From assembly GCA_964619535.1 (NCBI GenBank), contig CAZUEX010000014.1, forward strand, positions 34,879 to 98,878: DNA of 64,000 bases. The letters run 5' to 3'. Of the stretch, positions 42,088 through 51,449 are shown piece after piece. Position numbers and translations under genes: made by a program. The notes under the pieces are model-generated. The model worked only from the letters and a program-made list of their open reading frames with translations, was not told the DNA's origin and ran no database searches. Positions within the stretch are counted from its first letter, which is position 1. Every line of letters starts with the position of its first letter. Source of the stretch: Leptonema sp964619535. GTDB lineage: Bacteria > Spirochaetota > Leptospiria > Leptospirales > Leptonemataceae.

Positions 42088-44562
42088 TCAGGGATTGCCG
42101 CTTTTTTTCGTTCCGTGTGTGGGGATGGCCTTTAGAGGATCTTCCGGCCAGGGATGCTTCGGATAACGACCGCGCAGTTCTCGTCGCACCTCGGAATAGG
42201 TCCTGGCCCAGAAGCTTTTCAGGTCGTTTGTGACCTGCACCGGTCGGCCTGCCGGTGAAAGAAGGTGCAGGGTAAGGGGGATGCGTCCGTTTGCAATGAC
42301 GGGCGTTTCTGTCAGACCAAAGAGCTCCTGCAGCTTAACGGCAAGAACGGGAGGTCTTCTGCTGTAATCGATACGACGCCGATGGCCTGAAGGCACGGTG
42401 ATGGCTTCCGGTGCAAGGCTTTCTATAAGACGGCGCTGGTCTTCGCTGAAGCGACTGAGAAGGGCCATCCGATAGTCGTCGATTGCTTCTGTGGTTTCGA
42501 CAAACGGTCGCAGCCAGGCATCGGCATCATCGATCAGGCTCTGATCATCGCAGGCAGGAAGCGAAAAGCCCGCTTCGCGCAGACATTCGACGCGATCAAT
42601 CAGGTTCAGAGCTCGTGCATCCTTCTTCCATTCTGTTTCGTCGCAGATACGTCCCAGGATGGCCTCTGTAATCAACGACTGATCGGCGGCATCGGGAGAA
42701 ACGATACGACTTCGCAGAACAATCGATCCAATGTGCTCTTCTTCGATGATCTGGCAGCGGCCGTCTATGTTTCGCATCGTGCGCCGCTTCTCTGGAGAGA
42801 CGCAGGCAAGGACATCGTCATAAGCGACAGGCAGTGCAAGGCGTATGCGTCCTGTTAAATCGACGTCGGCCACGACAAGCCATTCACTTTCGCAGAGGGG
42901 ATCATCCGGAGCAAGTGTGGCAGCGTTGCCGTTTGTCAGAAGGTATTGCGTAGAATGTGCGGAGCGGCGCCTGGCAATGCGATCCGGAAAACCAAGGGCC
43001 AGGGCCGGGCCTGTGAAATGCTTTTCGTTGTGCCCTGCCTTTCGAGCCTGATTGGCTAACGATTCGGCAATGCGAACCATCCTGTCATGGGGATGTTTTA
43101 TGCGTCTTGAGAAAAACCAGTCCAGACGCCGGTGCAGATCTGCCGTTGTCTGTTCATCTGAGCGAAAGCGCAGAGGATCGCGCTCCGACAGGATGGCTGC
43201 CAGGGCTGCGGCCTCATCCGTGATGCCCGAGGCCAGCAGCATGCGAGCAAGTCGTGGATGCAGGGGTAGACCTGCCATCCTGCGTCCGTTGCGGGTGATC
43301 TTTTTCTCAGCGGACAGGGCGCCCAGGTCCTGTAACAGCCTTTCGGCCCTGCGAAGGGCTGCCTGAGGAGGCGGATCAAGAAAGGCCAGATCTTCTGGCT
43401 GCACGCCTCGGTCGCAGAGCTCCAGAAGGAAGTCTGCCAGGTCTGCTTCGGTGATTTCGGGAGGCGTTCTTTCGGCCAGTGTTTCAAACTCAGCCCTGCT
43501 GCACATGCGCAGGCAGTATCCCTCTGACAGCCTGCCTGCACGGCCGGCCCGCTGTGCCGCTGCATCCTTTGCTATGCGCAAAAGCTCCAGACGATTCATG
43601 CCGCTTCCAGCATGATAGCGCTGTCGTCGTTCAAAGCATGAATCAATCACGCCATCCACGCCTTCCAGTGTCAGACTTGTCTGTGCTACGTTGGTAGCCA
43701 GGATGAGGCGACGGCGATCCGGGCTGTTTTGCAGGGCCTCTTCCTGTTCCTTTTTCGAAAGCTCTCCGTAGAGAAAGACGATGGCCAGTTCGGGAAACTT
43801 TTCGCGAAGAATCGATCCGGCGCGGCGTATCTCTCCCTGTCCTGGAAGGAATACCAGAACATCCCTTTTCGTTTGCCCGAGGGTATGGCGGACGGCCACA
43901 GAAAGGGCCCTGTAGAAAACCGGAATCAGGTGCTGTCCGCCATCAAAGAAGTCTGCCGCTCCGCGAAGCTTGAAAGTGCGATACAGGGAACAGGCCTCTT
44001 CGTATTCGATCTTGATGTTAAAGGGGCGCACATCGGCCTTCAGCACAGGGGCATCGTTCAGGATCCTGGAAACAGAAGTGGCATCGAGGGTTGCTGACAT
44101 CACAAGGATGCGCAGGTCGTCGCGCAGTGTGGCCGCTTCCAGGGCAAAGGCCAGGCCAAGATCGGACTGTAGCGATCGTTCATGGAATTCGTCGAAGATC
44201 AGCAAACCCACTCCAGGCAGCTCCGGATTGTTCTGCAGTCTTCGTGTTAGAATGCCCTCTGTAACGATTTCGATGCGCGTGGAGGGACCTGCACGTCGTT
44301 CAAAGCGGATGGCATAGCCCACCGTCTGACCGACCTTTTCACCAAGCAGGGAGGCTATGCGCGTGGCTGCCTGAATGGCTGCAATGCGTCTGGGCTGCAG
44401 CATGATGATGGACTGGTCAGCCGGCAGTAGAGAAAGCAGTGCCTGTGGAAGGACGGTTGTTTTACCGGCCCCCGGCGGGGCCTGTAAAACGGCAAAGCGG
44501 CGCTCAAGAAGCTGGCGCCGCAGTGGTTCAACAAGAGTTTGAACGGGATAATCACCGTGCAT
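42088..44562 (-). CDS. hrpB: ATP-dependent helicase HrpB
   Basis: An 824-residue DEAH-type helicase of the HrpB subfamily. Motif I is APPGAGKTT near residue 30, motif II is FDEFHER, motif III is VMSATLD, motif V/VI is TNVAQTSLTLEGV and AAQRAGRAGRLSEG. A long C-terminal HrpB-specific region follows with SRRPPVLAVKLQELFGLTETP. The family unwinds RNA or DNA but its physiological role is poorly defined. The start overlaps the end of the DsbD gene by 11 bp. Confidence 0.93.
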   Translation of the reverse strand: MHGDYPVQTLVEPLRRQLLERRFAVLQAPPGAGKTTVLPQALLSLLPADQSIIMLQPRRIAAIQAATRIASLLGEKVGQTVGYAIRFERRAGPSTRIEIVTEGILTRRLQNNPELPGVGLLIFDEFHERSLQSDLGLAFALEAATLRDDLRILVMSATLDATSVSRILNDAPVLKADVRPFNIKIEYEEACSLYRTFKLRGAADFFDGGQHLIPVFYRALSVAVRHTLGQTKRDVLVFLPGQGEIRRAGSILREKFPELAIVFLYGELSKKEQEEALQNSPDRRRLILATNVAQTSLTLEGVDGVIDSCFERRQRYHAGSGMNRLELLRIAKDAAAQRAGRAGRLSEGYCLRMCSRAEFETLAERTPPEITEADLADFLLELCDRGVQPEDLAFLDPPPQAALRRAERLLQDLGALSAEKKITRNGRRMAGLPLHPRLARMLLASGITDEAAALAAILSERDPLRFRSDEQTTADLHRRLDWFFSRRIKHPHDRMVRIAESLANQARKAGHNEKHFTGPALALGFPDRIARRRSAHSTQYLLTNGNAATLAPDDPLCESEWLVVADVDLTGRIRLALPVAYDDVLACVSPEKRRTMRNIDGRCQIIEEEHIGSIVLRSRIVSPDAADQSLITEAILGRICDETEWKKDARALNLIDRVECLREAGFSLPACDDQSLIDDADAWLRPFVETTEAIDDYRMALLSRFSEDQRRLIESLAPEAITVPSGHRRRIDYSRRPPVLAVKLQELFGLTETPVIANGRIPLTLHLLSPAGRPVQVTNDLKSFWARTYSEVRRELRGRYPKHPWPEDPLKAIPTHGTKKSGNP

Positions 44563-45910
44563 AGGAACGGATGGCCTGGATCATTCCGGCGCCGTCTCTG
44601 TAGTTCGTCGTTTTGAAGATCAGGGCTTGATCCGGAGAAAGCACCAGGAAGAAAGGCAGGCCGATGTTCAGCTCTGGATAACGCTCTGCAAAGCGATCGA
44701 AGGCTGCATCGGTGTCATAGATCTTAAGCGGTACAGCCTCGTTCAGTCCTGCAGCGAGGGCAGCATCCGTTTCTATCAGGCGGGTAAAATCCTTGCAGTT
44801 GGTACACCAGTCTGCATAGAAATCGATGAAGACGGCACGCTTCTCTCTGGCCGCTCGATCGAAGGCCTCGCCTGGATGGCGATGAAAGACCACCGTCCCC
44901 ACCGTTTCTGTAACGCCGGCAAGGGCTTCATCATCCATCTCGCGTCTTTCGCCCGTAAGAAGAAAAGGCAGGGAGAAGATCACTAGCAGAGCGAAGATTG
45001 CTGCTGCCTGCAGCCTTCGAAAGCGCATCAAATCGACCTGTCCGGCCTGCATCTTTTTGCGAAAGATGCGAGGCAGGCCAAACAGGAAAAGCAAGGCAAA
45101 GCCCGTAAAATACAGAAGCAGCAGCGAGGCATGATCAGGCTTCACACCGAGCACCACAAAGCCCTTCTCAAGCTGCAGAAAGGCGGCCAGATAGATCACA
45201 GCTGCAAAGCCGTACTTTACAGGATTCATCCATTTGCCCGATTGCGGCAGCTTTGCGCCGAGCACCCCGGACAGAAAAAGCGGGATGCCAAGACCGGTTC
45301 CGTAGGCAACGGCCAAAATCATGCCAAAGCCAACGGAGCCTCCAGAAGAGCCCTGTTGTGCAATAAAAAGCAGTATGGTAACGAGCGCTGGCGATACACA
45401 GGCAGAGGCAGCCAGGCCGGCAGCCATGCCCATCAGAAGCGTAAAAAAGAGCCCGCGCCGCGCCGCTGCCCGGTCAACAAGAGAGCGGGCACGTTCCAGG
45501 CCAAGCGGCACCAGGTCGAGCATGGCAAGCGTCAGATAGAGAAAGATGACGCCAAAGCCCAGAACGACCCAGCCGTTCTGCATGATACGGGAAAGGGCCT
45601 GGCCGCCCGAAGCTGCCACAAGTCCGAACAGCAGGTAGAGCAGTACGGTTCCCATCCAGTAAACAAGGGGATGGAGCCACAGAGGATCGTTCTTCTGAGC
45701 CGTGGCAATGTCGCCTCCCGCTGCCGGAGGCTGTGCCCTGCGACGCAGGAAGCCTGCCGTAATCGGAATCAACGGATAGTAGCAGGGAAAGAGGGACGAG
45801 GCCAGGCCTGCTGCCATGTAGATGGCAATGGACGTGACCGGATTGGCCGCAGGCTGGTTCATAAGCGAGGACAGAAGGCCGTCCAGGGTGGCCGTCAGGG
45901 ACTCAATCAT
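44552..45910 (-). CDS. dsbD: DsbD-type thiol:disulfide interchange protein (beta and gamma domains)
   Basis: A 452-residue inner-membrane protein with an eight-helix CcdA-like core (YMAAGLASSLFPCYYPLIPIT carrying the first redox Cys, and GLAASACVSPALVTILL the second) and a C-terminal thioredoxin domain with DFYADWCTNCK. It transfers electrons from cytoplasmic thioredoxin to the periplasm. The N-terminal alpha domain of canonical DsbD is missing and is encoded by the separate gene just upstream (2-bp gap). Assignment of the symbol refers to the split form. Confidence 0.87.
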   Translation of the reverse strand: MIESLTATLDGLLSSLMNQPAANPVTSIAIYMAAGLASSLFPCYYPLIPITAGFLRRRAQPPAAGGDIATAQKNDPLWLHPLVYWMGTVLLYLLFGLVAASGGQALSRIMQNGWVVLGFGVIFLYLTLAMLDLVPLGLERARSLVDRAAARRGLFFTLLMGMAAGLAASACVSPALVTILLFIAQQGSSGGSVGFGMILAVAYGTGLGIPLFLSGVLGAKLPQSGKWMNPVKYGFAAVIYLAAFLQLEKGFVVLGVKPDHASLLLLYFTGFALLFLFGLPRIFRKKMQAGQVDLMRFRRLQAAAIFALLVIFSLPFLLTGERREMDDEALAGVTETVGTVVFHRHPGEAFDRAAREKRAVFIDFYADWCTNCKDFTRLIETDAALAAGLNEAVPLKIYDTDAAFDRFAERYPELNIGLPFFLVLSPDQALIFKTTNYRDGAGMIQAIRSYAR

Positions 45911-45912
45911 CT

Positions 45913-46344
45913 TCAGCCCTCCGGTGTTACGTCATGCCAGGCGGGACGGTAGCAGATGCCTTTTATCTCGTCGCAGATCTGCACGCGAACACGAAAGTCT
46001 GCACTGCGGGCTGTGGGGGGCACCGTAAAGGCAAAGACGCCCTCGCCGCGCAGGATGCGCGCACCCGTATCCTCATCGATGTCGCCTTCGGGACGATCAA
46101 CGATGGTTGGTTCTGGCTGCCCGCTTTCCGTCCAGGCCTTCCAGTCGAAGGTGACCGGAATCAGGTTGCCCTCGCGCCCACTGTCAAGATAGGCATGGTG
46201 ACGTGCTGGAACAGAAACCGTAACACTGAGCGTGCCCTCTGCCAGTTTTGCAGAAACGGATGGCTGTGGAACCCCCTGCGGTCGACTGCAGGCGATTGTT
46301 GCAAGCAGTGTAGAAAGAAGAGAGACAATACGTAATCGATTCAT
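45913..46344 (-). CDS. Lipoprotein equivalent to the DsbD alpha domain
   Basis: A 143-residue lipoprotein (LLATIAC lipobox, lipidated Cys19) with the fold signature of DsbD-alpha near the C-terminus: VQICDEIKGICYRPAWHDV, where the two cysteines form the redox pair facing substrates such as DsbC. In most bacteria this domain is fused to DsbD. Here it is its own membrane-anchored protein followed after 2 bp by the beta/gamma gene, clearly one operon. Confidence 0.82.
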   Translation of the reverse strand: MNRLRIVSLLSTLLATIACSRPQGVPQPSVSAKLAEGTLSVTVSVPARHHAYLDSGREGNLIPVTFDWKAWTESGQPEPTIVDRPEGDIDEDTGARILRGEGVFAFTVPPTARSADFRVRVQICDEIKGICYRPAWHDVTPEG

Positions 46345-46411
46345 CTGTTAATCCTCAAATTGGCATATACCTTTTATTCGCAGCGTGGGCCGGATGGCTA
46401 CACCTGCGTTT

Positions 46412-47008
46412 TCATAAAGACAGCAGGTTTTGCAGCTCCTCGAAAAGAGGCAGAAGGCCGCCTGGAGCCATGATTGCTGTGACAAGAAGGCCGGCCAGGG
46501 CACCGCCGATATGGGCCTCATGGCTGATACCATCGCCTCCGCGGCGGGCCAGATAGAAGGACAGAAGCAGGTAGGCGATGGCAAAGACCGGCCCGGGGAT
46601 GGGGAACGGAATGAACATCAGATACAGGTCCATCTGCGGGCGGAGGATGATGGCCGCAAAGAGGATTCCGCTTACCGATCCGCTTGCGCCCAGGCAGGAG
46701 TAGCGCGGATCTTTGTGGCGCAGGATGTAGACGGCCAGGTCTGCTCCGAGGCCTGAAATGCCGTACAGTGCCAGCATGAAAACCGGACCCAGCTCCTGGA
46801 CGATCACAGGGCCGAAGAAGTAGAACGTCAGCATGTTGAAGAGCAGATGCATCCAGTTCGCATGGGAAAAATGCGAGTAGATCCAGCCGCGATAGCCGTG
46901 ATTCTGCGAGATGGCATGCGGGATGAAAAGAAAATTGTGCTTGTCCTCCCTCTGGAAAAAGAACAGGGTTACGACAAGATTCAGGAGGATGATGAATAAA
47001 ACGGCCAT
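46412..47008 (-). CDS. Rhomboid-family intramembrane serine protease
   Basis: A 198-residue six-helix membrane protein. NWMHLLFNMLTFYFFGP in helix 2 carries the conserved HxxxN, GASGSVSGILFA in helix 4 has the catalytic Ser, and EAHIGGALAGLLVT in helix 6 gives the catalytic His. All residues for activity are present. It would cleave membrane-anchored substrates within the bilayer. It stands leftward and is divergent from the coiled-coil gene. Confidence 0.9.
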   Translation of the reverse strand: MAVLFIILLNLVVTLFFFQREDKHNFLFIPHAISQNHGYRGWIYSHFSHANWMHLLFNMLTFYFFGPVIVQELGPVFMLALYGISGLGADLAVYILRHKDPRYSCLGASGSVSGILFAAIILRPQMDLYLMFIPFPIPGPVFAIAYLLLSFYLARRGGDGISHEAHIGGALAGLLVTAIMAPGGLLPLFEELQNLLSL

Positions 47009-47135
47009 CGGGTGCAGTGCAGATCAGAGCCCGGGCCGGGCAAGAAAAATCCAGCCTCTTCGAAGGCTCATGCCGATATAGATACCGAGCAGGCCGGAAA
47101 ATTGGCCATGTCCACCATTGAGTGAAAGCAATCCG

Positions 47136-48362
47136 ATGAAAACGAGCGATCTGCCCGAAATACTATCCGATCCGTCCCAGGATCCGCGTCTGACGCCTGT
47201 TGAGCTGCTTCTGTTCCCGGAGGCCTCCACGGAGCGGTCGCGCAGAAAAAAAACAAAACCTCCGACGCCGGATGAGCTGAAGGCACGCCTGGAGGCCGTC
47301 CGGGACAGGATTGAGGCATGCATACAGAACGATGCAGGCCCGTACGAACATCCTCTTTCTATCTGCTACCACCTTGCCCGCTTCCAGGCCCGTTTTTTAC
47401 AGGAAGATATGCCATCCTCTGCCGTAGAAAAGGCAGCCCGTCTTGTCATCGAACAGAAAAAGGAGAAGGCTGCCAGAGGCCCGGCCAAAACATCGAAGAA
47501 GAAGGCAAAGAAATCCGCAAAGGGTGCCCGATCCGAGGACGACTGGCTCATTGATAGCGAAACCGCCCTTCAAAAGGAGCATGAGAATCGTCAGCGGGAA
47601 ATCCGCGCCATGAACCGCATGGTGCAGTCGTTCAAAACGAAGCTCAACATACCGCAAAAGCTTCGCAGCGCACCGCCAGAACAGCTGCAGCTTGAGATGG
47701 CCCGCCAGCTGAACGACCTGTCCGCTCGCCTGGTGGTGGAGGAACGGGATCGGTCGATGCTTTTGCTTGAGCTGGAGCGCTATCGCAATCCCGATTTCCT
47801 GCATCCAGAGCATCGCGCTTTGATCGAAAGACAGCAAAAGGAGCTGGAAGATCTGACAAAGGAATATCGTCGCGAGCGCAAGCGCGGGGATCTGCTGGAA
47901 AGTGAGGTGCACCGGCTTACCGAACAGATCATTGAAGGCCCGTCGCCTTCTGTTCGAAATGAACAGCTGCATGAGCTGGAAAGCCTCCGCCGCGATTATC
48001 AGCTGCTTTCGCAGAAGTACGACATGCTGGTCAGCAAAAACATCGAGCTGTCCAATCGTCTGGAAAGCCACAGTCATGTAAAACACCTCGAACAGGCCCT
48101 GGATAAGATTCGTGACAGGGTTAATGCGGTGATTCGTTCTGAGGGGCTGACAAGTGAAATGCTTGTCGTGCGAATCCGGCGCGAAGTTGAGCAGCTGCAG
48201 CGTGCGCGCACGTATCTTGGCAAGGCCCTTTTTGATCTGGGCATGCTGTATCTGCGTCTCGGGCGCAAGGAGGATGCTCTTACAGAGCTTCGCGCTGCCA
48301 GAGAGTTAGGCATCGATGATCCGGAAGCCAACCGCCTGTTGCAGAACCGGGCAGACGCATGA
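47136..48362 (+). CDS. Coiled-coil protein with C-terminal TPR-like unit
   Basis: A 408-residue cytoplasmic protein. Residues 100-130 are a Lys/Ala-rich linker (KKKAKKSAKGA), residues 170-340 are predicted coiled coil with many charged heptads, and the last 60 form one tetratricopeptide-like hairpin (LFDLGMLYLRLGRKEDALTELRAA). No enzyme motif is visible. It may be a scaffold or polar/structural protein. The ATG at 47136 was chosen; a TTG at 47118 would add six residues. The stop overlaps the dtd start (ATGA). Confidence 0.72.
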   Translation: MKTSDLPEILSDPSQDPRLTPVELLLFPEASTERSRRKKTKPPTPDELKARLEAVRDRIEACIQNDAGPYEHPLSICYHLARFQARFLQEDMPSSAVEKAARLVIEQKKEKAARGPAKTSKKKAKKSAKGARSEDDWLIDSETALQKEHENRQREIRAMNRMVQSFKTKLNIPQKLRSAPPEQLQLEMARQLNDLSARLVVEERDRSMLLLELERYRNPDFLHPEHRALIERQQKELEDLTKEYRRERKRGDLLESEVHRLTEQIIEGPSPSVRNEQLHELESLRRDYQLLSQKYDMLVSKNIELSNRLESHSHVKHLEQALDKIRDRVNAVIRSEGLTSEMLVVRIRREVEQLQRARTYLGKALFDLGMLYLRLGRKEDALTELRAARELGIDDPEANRLLQNRADA

Positions 48363-48793
48363 AAGCGGTTATACAGCGTGTATTGTCTGCATCCGTCGAG
48401 GTGGACGGAGAGATCACAGGGGCTATCGATGAAGGGCTTCTTGTGCTTGTTGGATTTGGCCACGATGATACCGAGGCCGATATTGATCCTTTTCTCAGGC
48501 GTCTGCTTAAAATGCGTATCTTCGAGGACGAAACCGGACGCATGAATCGCAGCCTGATCGATACGGGAGGGGGTCTGCTTCTCGTATCGCAATTTACGTT
48601 ACTTGCCGATCTTGCAAAGGGAAACAGGCCATCCTTTGGACCGGCCGCTCCTCCGGACCGTGCAGAGCAGCTGTATTCTCTCATGCTGCAGCAGGCCCGA
48701 TCATTGCATCCCGTTGTTGCTGCCGGACGCTTTGGTGCAGACATGAAGGTTTCGCTTGTCAATGACGGTCCGGTGACCTTTGTGCTTCCGTAA
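48359..48793 (+). CDS. dtd: D-aminoacyl-tRNA deacylase
   Basis: A 144-residue DTD that removes D-amino acids from mischarged tRNA. It has the family motifs MKAVIQRVLSASVEV at the N-terminus, LLLVSQFTLLAD in the middle and VNDGPVTF near the end, and normal length. It is translationally coupled to the upstream coiled-coil gene by an ATGA overlap. Confidence 0.95.
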   Translation: MKAVIQRVLSASVEVDGEITGAIDEGLLVLVGFGHDDTEADIDPFLRRLLKMRIFEDETGRMNRSLIDTGGGLLLVSQFTLLADLAKGNRPSFGPAAPPDRAEQLYSLMLQQARSLHPVVAAGRFGADMKVSLVNDGPVTFVLP

Positions 48794-48833
48794 AAATGGT
48801 TGTGCGCTTTTCTCAAAGGATCATTCCGGACCT

Positions 48834-49967
48834 GTGAACAGTCAGGAACAGCTCAGGGAAGCACAGACAAAACGACCTCCTCTCAAGCTTATTCTGTTTC
48901 CCCTTTTTGTGCTCCTGCTGGCTTTCCTGTTTGATAAGGCTTTTTTTATTGGACGCCTCGAAGACTACTTCCTGACCACGGCATCTTTTCTGAACTTCGA
49001 GCATAAAGAGACGATGATCGATGAGCTGGAAGAGTATCTGCGTTCACCCGATCACCGCAAGGCCCTTGTGCTTTTTGGTAATTCGCGAACGATGTCGTTC
49101 AGTCGTCAGTACATCGAAGAGCATTATCCAGGCTGGACGCTTTTTAATTTCTCCGTTCCCGGTGGCACCACGGATTACTTCTATTACTTCATGAAAGAGT
49201 TCCGGCGTCGAAACATCAGACCCGATGCCATCTACTTCGCCGTTACCCCTCAGGGCATGAATGCCACGCCTGCCGTTGCCCTCGATGAGGTGATGGTCTT
49301 TGGCCTGCCGCCATCCTTTATCCTGTCAGAATTTCGCTATTACAGCCTGGACGAGTTGACCAACTATGTGGCCAAGAAGGCCTTCTATGTTTATCGCTAT
49401 CGTCCGAAGCTTAAGACGATTCAGCGACGCCTTTCTATAGACGAGAAGACCGGAGAACGTCAGGTAGAGGCCTTTCGTGCTATGCTTGCAAAGACCCGTC
49501 TGGCCTTGCAGGAGCATCGTGGCTCTGTGCCCTATGATCTCGACATCAAGCCTGCACAGGATGAAGCGGCTATCAATGCCAATGCAGCCTCCATCTGGAA
49601 GGATGCCTTTGTTCCTTTTACTCTGCATCAGGGGCAGGTGCACTTTACCGGAGAATCGCTGAAGATTGCAAACGAGCTCGGTGCCAGGACCGGCCTGATC
49701 TGGCCGAGGGTCAGTGCACCGCTGCGCCATTTTAAAGAGACAGAAAAGGTGGCCGTGGACCCGGCAACCGGTAAGAAGTTAACCGTGCGCGAGGCCTGGG
49801 AGCCCGTTATGAAAACGCTGGTGAAGCAGATGGGAGGAGTGTGGATGGATTTTAATTTTGATCCGGCTTTTGACCCGCATTGTGATTATTTTTTCGATGC
49901 CAGTCACATGGCCTCGGGCTGCTTTCGCCCGTTCATGGATGGCGTCATGAAAGAGACCATCCGATGA
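48834..49967 (+). CDS. DUF1574-family SGNH-like membrane-anchored protein
   Basis: A 377-residue protein with one N-terminal membrane anchor (LILFPLFVLLLAFLF). The following domain has a GNSRTM block in the place of an SGNH nucleophile motif and FDASHMA near the C-terminus in the Asp-x-x-His place, so a GDSL/SGNH esterase or acyltransferase fold is likely, facing the periplasm. DUF1574 proteins are expanded in leptospires and mostly uncharacterised. The start is set at the GTG before NSQEQLRE; a longer frame from ATG 48780 overlaps dtd. The stop overlaps the next lipoprotein gene (ATGA). Confidence 0.8.
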   Translation: MNSQEQLREAQTKRPPLKLILFPLFVLLLAFLFDKAFFIGRLEDYFLTTASFLNFEHKETMIDELEEYLRSPDHRKALVLFGNSRTMSFSRQYIEEHYPGWTLFNFSVPGGTTDYFYYFMKEFRRRNIRPDAIYFAVTPQGMNATPAVALDEVMVFGLPPSFILSEFRYYSLDELTNYVAKKAFYVYRYRPKLKTIQRRLSIDEKTGERQVEAFRAMLAKTRLALQEHRGSVPYDLDIKPAQDEAAINANAASIWKDAFVPFTLHQGQVHFTGESLKIANELGARTGLIWPRVSAPLRHFKETEKVAVDPATGKKLTVREAWEPVMKTLVKQMGGVWMDFNFDPAFDPHCDYFFDASHMASGCFRPFMDGVMKETIR

Positions 49968-50191
49968 GGGGCTTCGGTCTGATTTTTGCTGTTCTGCTTC
50001 TGTCTTTAGCAGGCTGCCGGGGATGTCAGGCAGAAGAGGCCGACCGCTTTTCGGATTGCGGGGAATGTTTGCATGTAACGACAGGACAGGTCTGTACGGT
50101 GCGTGGTACGATGCAGAACAGCTGCATGGCCATCTGTACCGGAGCTCGTATCCTCTGTAAAGGTCCCTGTCCGTGCGGGTCAGAGAAATAA
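49964..50191 (+). CDS. Kazal-like Cys-rich lipoprotein
   Basis: A 75-residue lipoprotein (LSLAGC lipobox, Cys18) with ten cysteines in all. The mature pattern C-x2-C-x8-C, then GTMQNSCMAICTG and KGPC, matches Kazal-type serine protease inhibitor domains (VCG-x-TY-x-NxC-x3-C-x-G). The usual Tyr after Thr is Met. It is translationally coupled to the DUF1574 gene. A surface-exposed protease inhibitor is a reasonable inference. Confidence 0.68.
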   Translation: MRGFGLIFAVLLLSLAGCRGCQAEEADRFSDCGECLHVTTGQVCTVRGTMQNSCMAICTGARILCKGPCPCGSEK

Positions 50192-50298
50192 TTTAATAAT
50201 TTAATACTGCTAAGTAGAAAATTGCGTGCCGGCTTTGCCATTGTTTTCTTTCCTGAATGCGAAGGCCGATCGCCTGCAGGCGTCGGCGAGGAGAGATA

Positions 50299-50577
50299 AT
50301 GAGCGAAGTACTGGACGTAACACAGATCGTCCCTTTTCAAAGACATGCGATCATCTTCGATCGATTCAAGGCCTTAAAAGAAGGCGAATCCTTTACCCTG
50401 AAAAATGACCATGATCCGAAGCCACTGCATCACCAGTTTCAGGTAAACTTCCCCGGCGCCTTTACCTGGGAGTATGTAGAGCAGGCACCGGGCAATTTCC
50501 AGATCCGCATCACACGTGTTGCCGTGGACCCTGGACATGATGCTGCCATTGCCGGCGAATGCTGCGGGCTGCATTAA
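50299..50577 (+). CDS. DUF2249-domain protein
   Basis: A 92-residue protein matching DUF2249: DVTQIVPFQRHAIIFDRFKA, then GESFTLKNDHDPKPLHHQF and the ending WEYVEQAPGNFQIRI. Such domains often occur with hemerythrin or nitrite/nitric-oxide genes, but none is adjacent. Function is unknown. The ATG follows GAGGAGAGA. The 107-bp gap upstream is AT-rich (TTTAATAATTTAATA) and could hold its promoter. Confidence 0.85.
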   Translation: MSEVLDVTQIVPFQRHAIIFDRFKALKEGESFTLKNDHDPKPLHHQFQVNFPGAFTWEYVEQAPGNFQIRITRVAVDPGHDAAIAGECCGLH

Positions 50578-50676
50578 GGTTTCCCATTACGGTTTCCTGT
50601 TAAGCTTTTCCCGGAACAAACGGAACGGGCGGCCCTGGCCGCCTGAATTCCCGTTACCATCGGTCGTGGTAGAGCT

Positions 50677-51429
50677 CTATCGTCCGTGGTGAAATATGGC
50701 AATGGTAGCAATACCGGCCAGAAGCAGGATAAACTGGCGTAGCGAGGCGGTGGTGCTTCGCTGTTTGTGAAGTGACGGAATCAAATCCGCCGACGCTACA
50801 TAGATGAAGCTTGCCGCCGACAGAGCGAGAATGACGGGAACGATGGAACGGGTTTCGGAAAGCCAGAAGTAGGCAATGATACTTCCAGGCAGGGCCGTTG
50901 AGGCAGAGAGCGCATTGAGGATCAGTGCGCGGCCGCGGCTGTAGCCCTGGTCGAGCAAAATGGCAAAGTCTCCCACTTCCTGCGGGATTTCATGGGCGAT
51001 CACGGCAAGCGATGAGGCTATGCCCAGAGGGATGGAGGTCAGGAAGGCCGCGGTGATCATCACCCCGTCGACAAAGTTGTGGAAACTATCACCGATCAGA
51101 ATGAGCGGAGCAGCACGCCCGTGTACCTCACAATCGTCTTCGTGGCAATGTCGCCAAAGCACAAGCTTTTCCAGAACAAAGAAACCCACGATGCCGGCCA
51201 GCACGGCAGGTAAGACCACTGCAGGTGAGGCACTTTTCAACCCGGCCGGAATCATGCCCAGGAAGGCCGCTCCAAGCAGGGTTCCTGTTGCGTAGCTTAT
51301 AAGACAGGGGACGAGCGTTTTTCGGATCTTTTCGGGGAACAGCAGGAAGAGAGAGGCTCCGAGAATTGCGCCGATGCTGCCCAGGGCGCTGAATCCTGTA
51401 ATCCAGAGAAGCATGGTGTTTTCATCCAT
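50677..51429 (-). CDS. ZIP-family metal transporter
   Basis: A 250-residue ZIP with eight predicted helices. Helix 4 has GDSFHNFVDGVMI and helix 5 has VIAHEIPQEVGDFA, the binuclear metal site of the family. A short His/Asp/Cys loop (RHCHEDDCEVHG) lies between helices 3 and 4. It should import zinc or a related divalent metal. Upstream are three 11-bp spaced repeats (51450-51477) that may bind a regulator. Confidence 0.9.
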   Translation of the reverse strand: MDENTMLLWITGFSALGSIGAILGASLFLLFPEKIRKTLVPCLISYATGTLLGAAFLGMIPAGLKSASPAVVLPAVLAGIVGFFVLEKLVLWRHCHEDDCEVHGRAAPLILIGDSFHNFVDGVMITAAFLTSIPLGIASSLAVIAHEIPQEVGDFAILLDQGYSRGRALILNALSASTALPGSIIAYFWLSETRSIVPVILALSAASFIYVASADLIPSLHKQRSTTASLRQFILLLAGIATIAIFHHGR

Positions 51430-51449
51430 TTCTATTTCTATTCTAAAGG

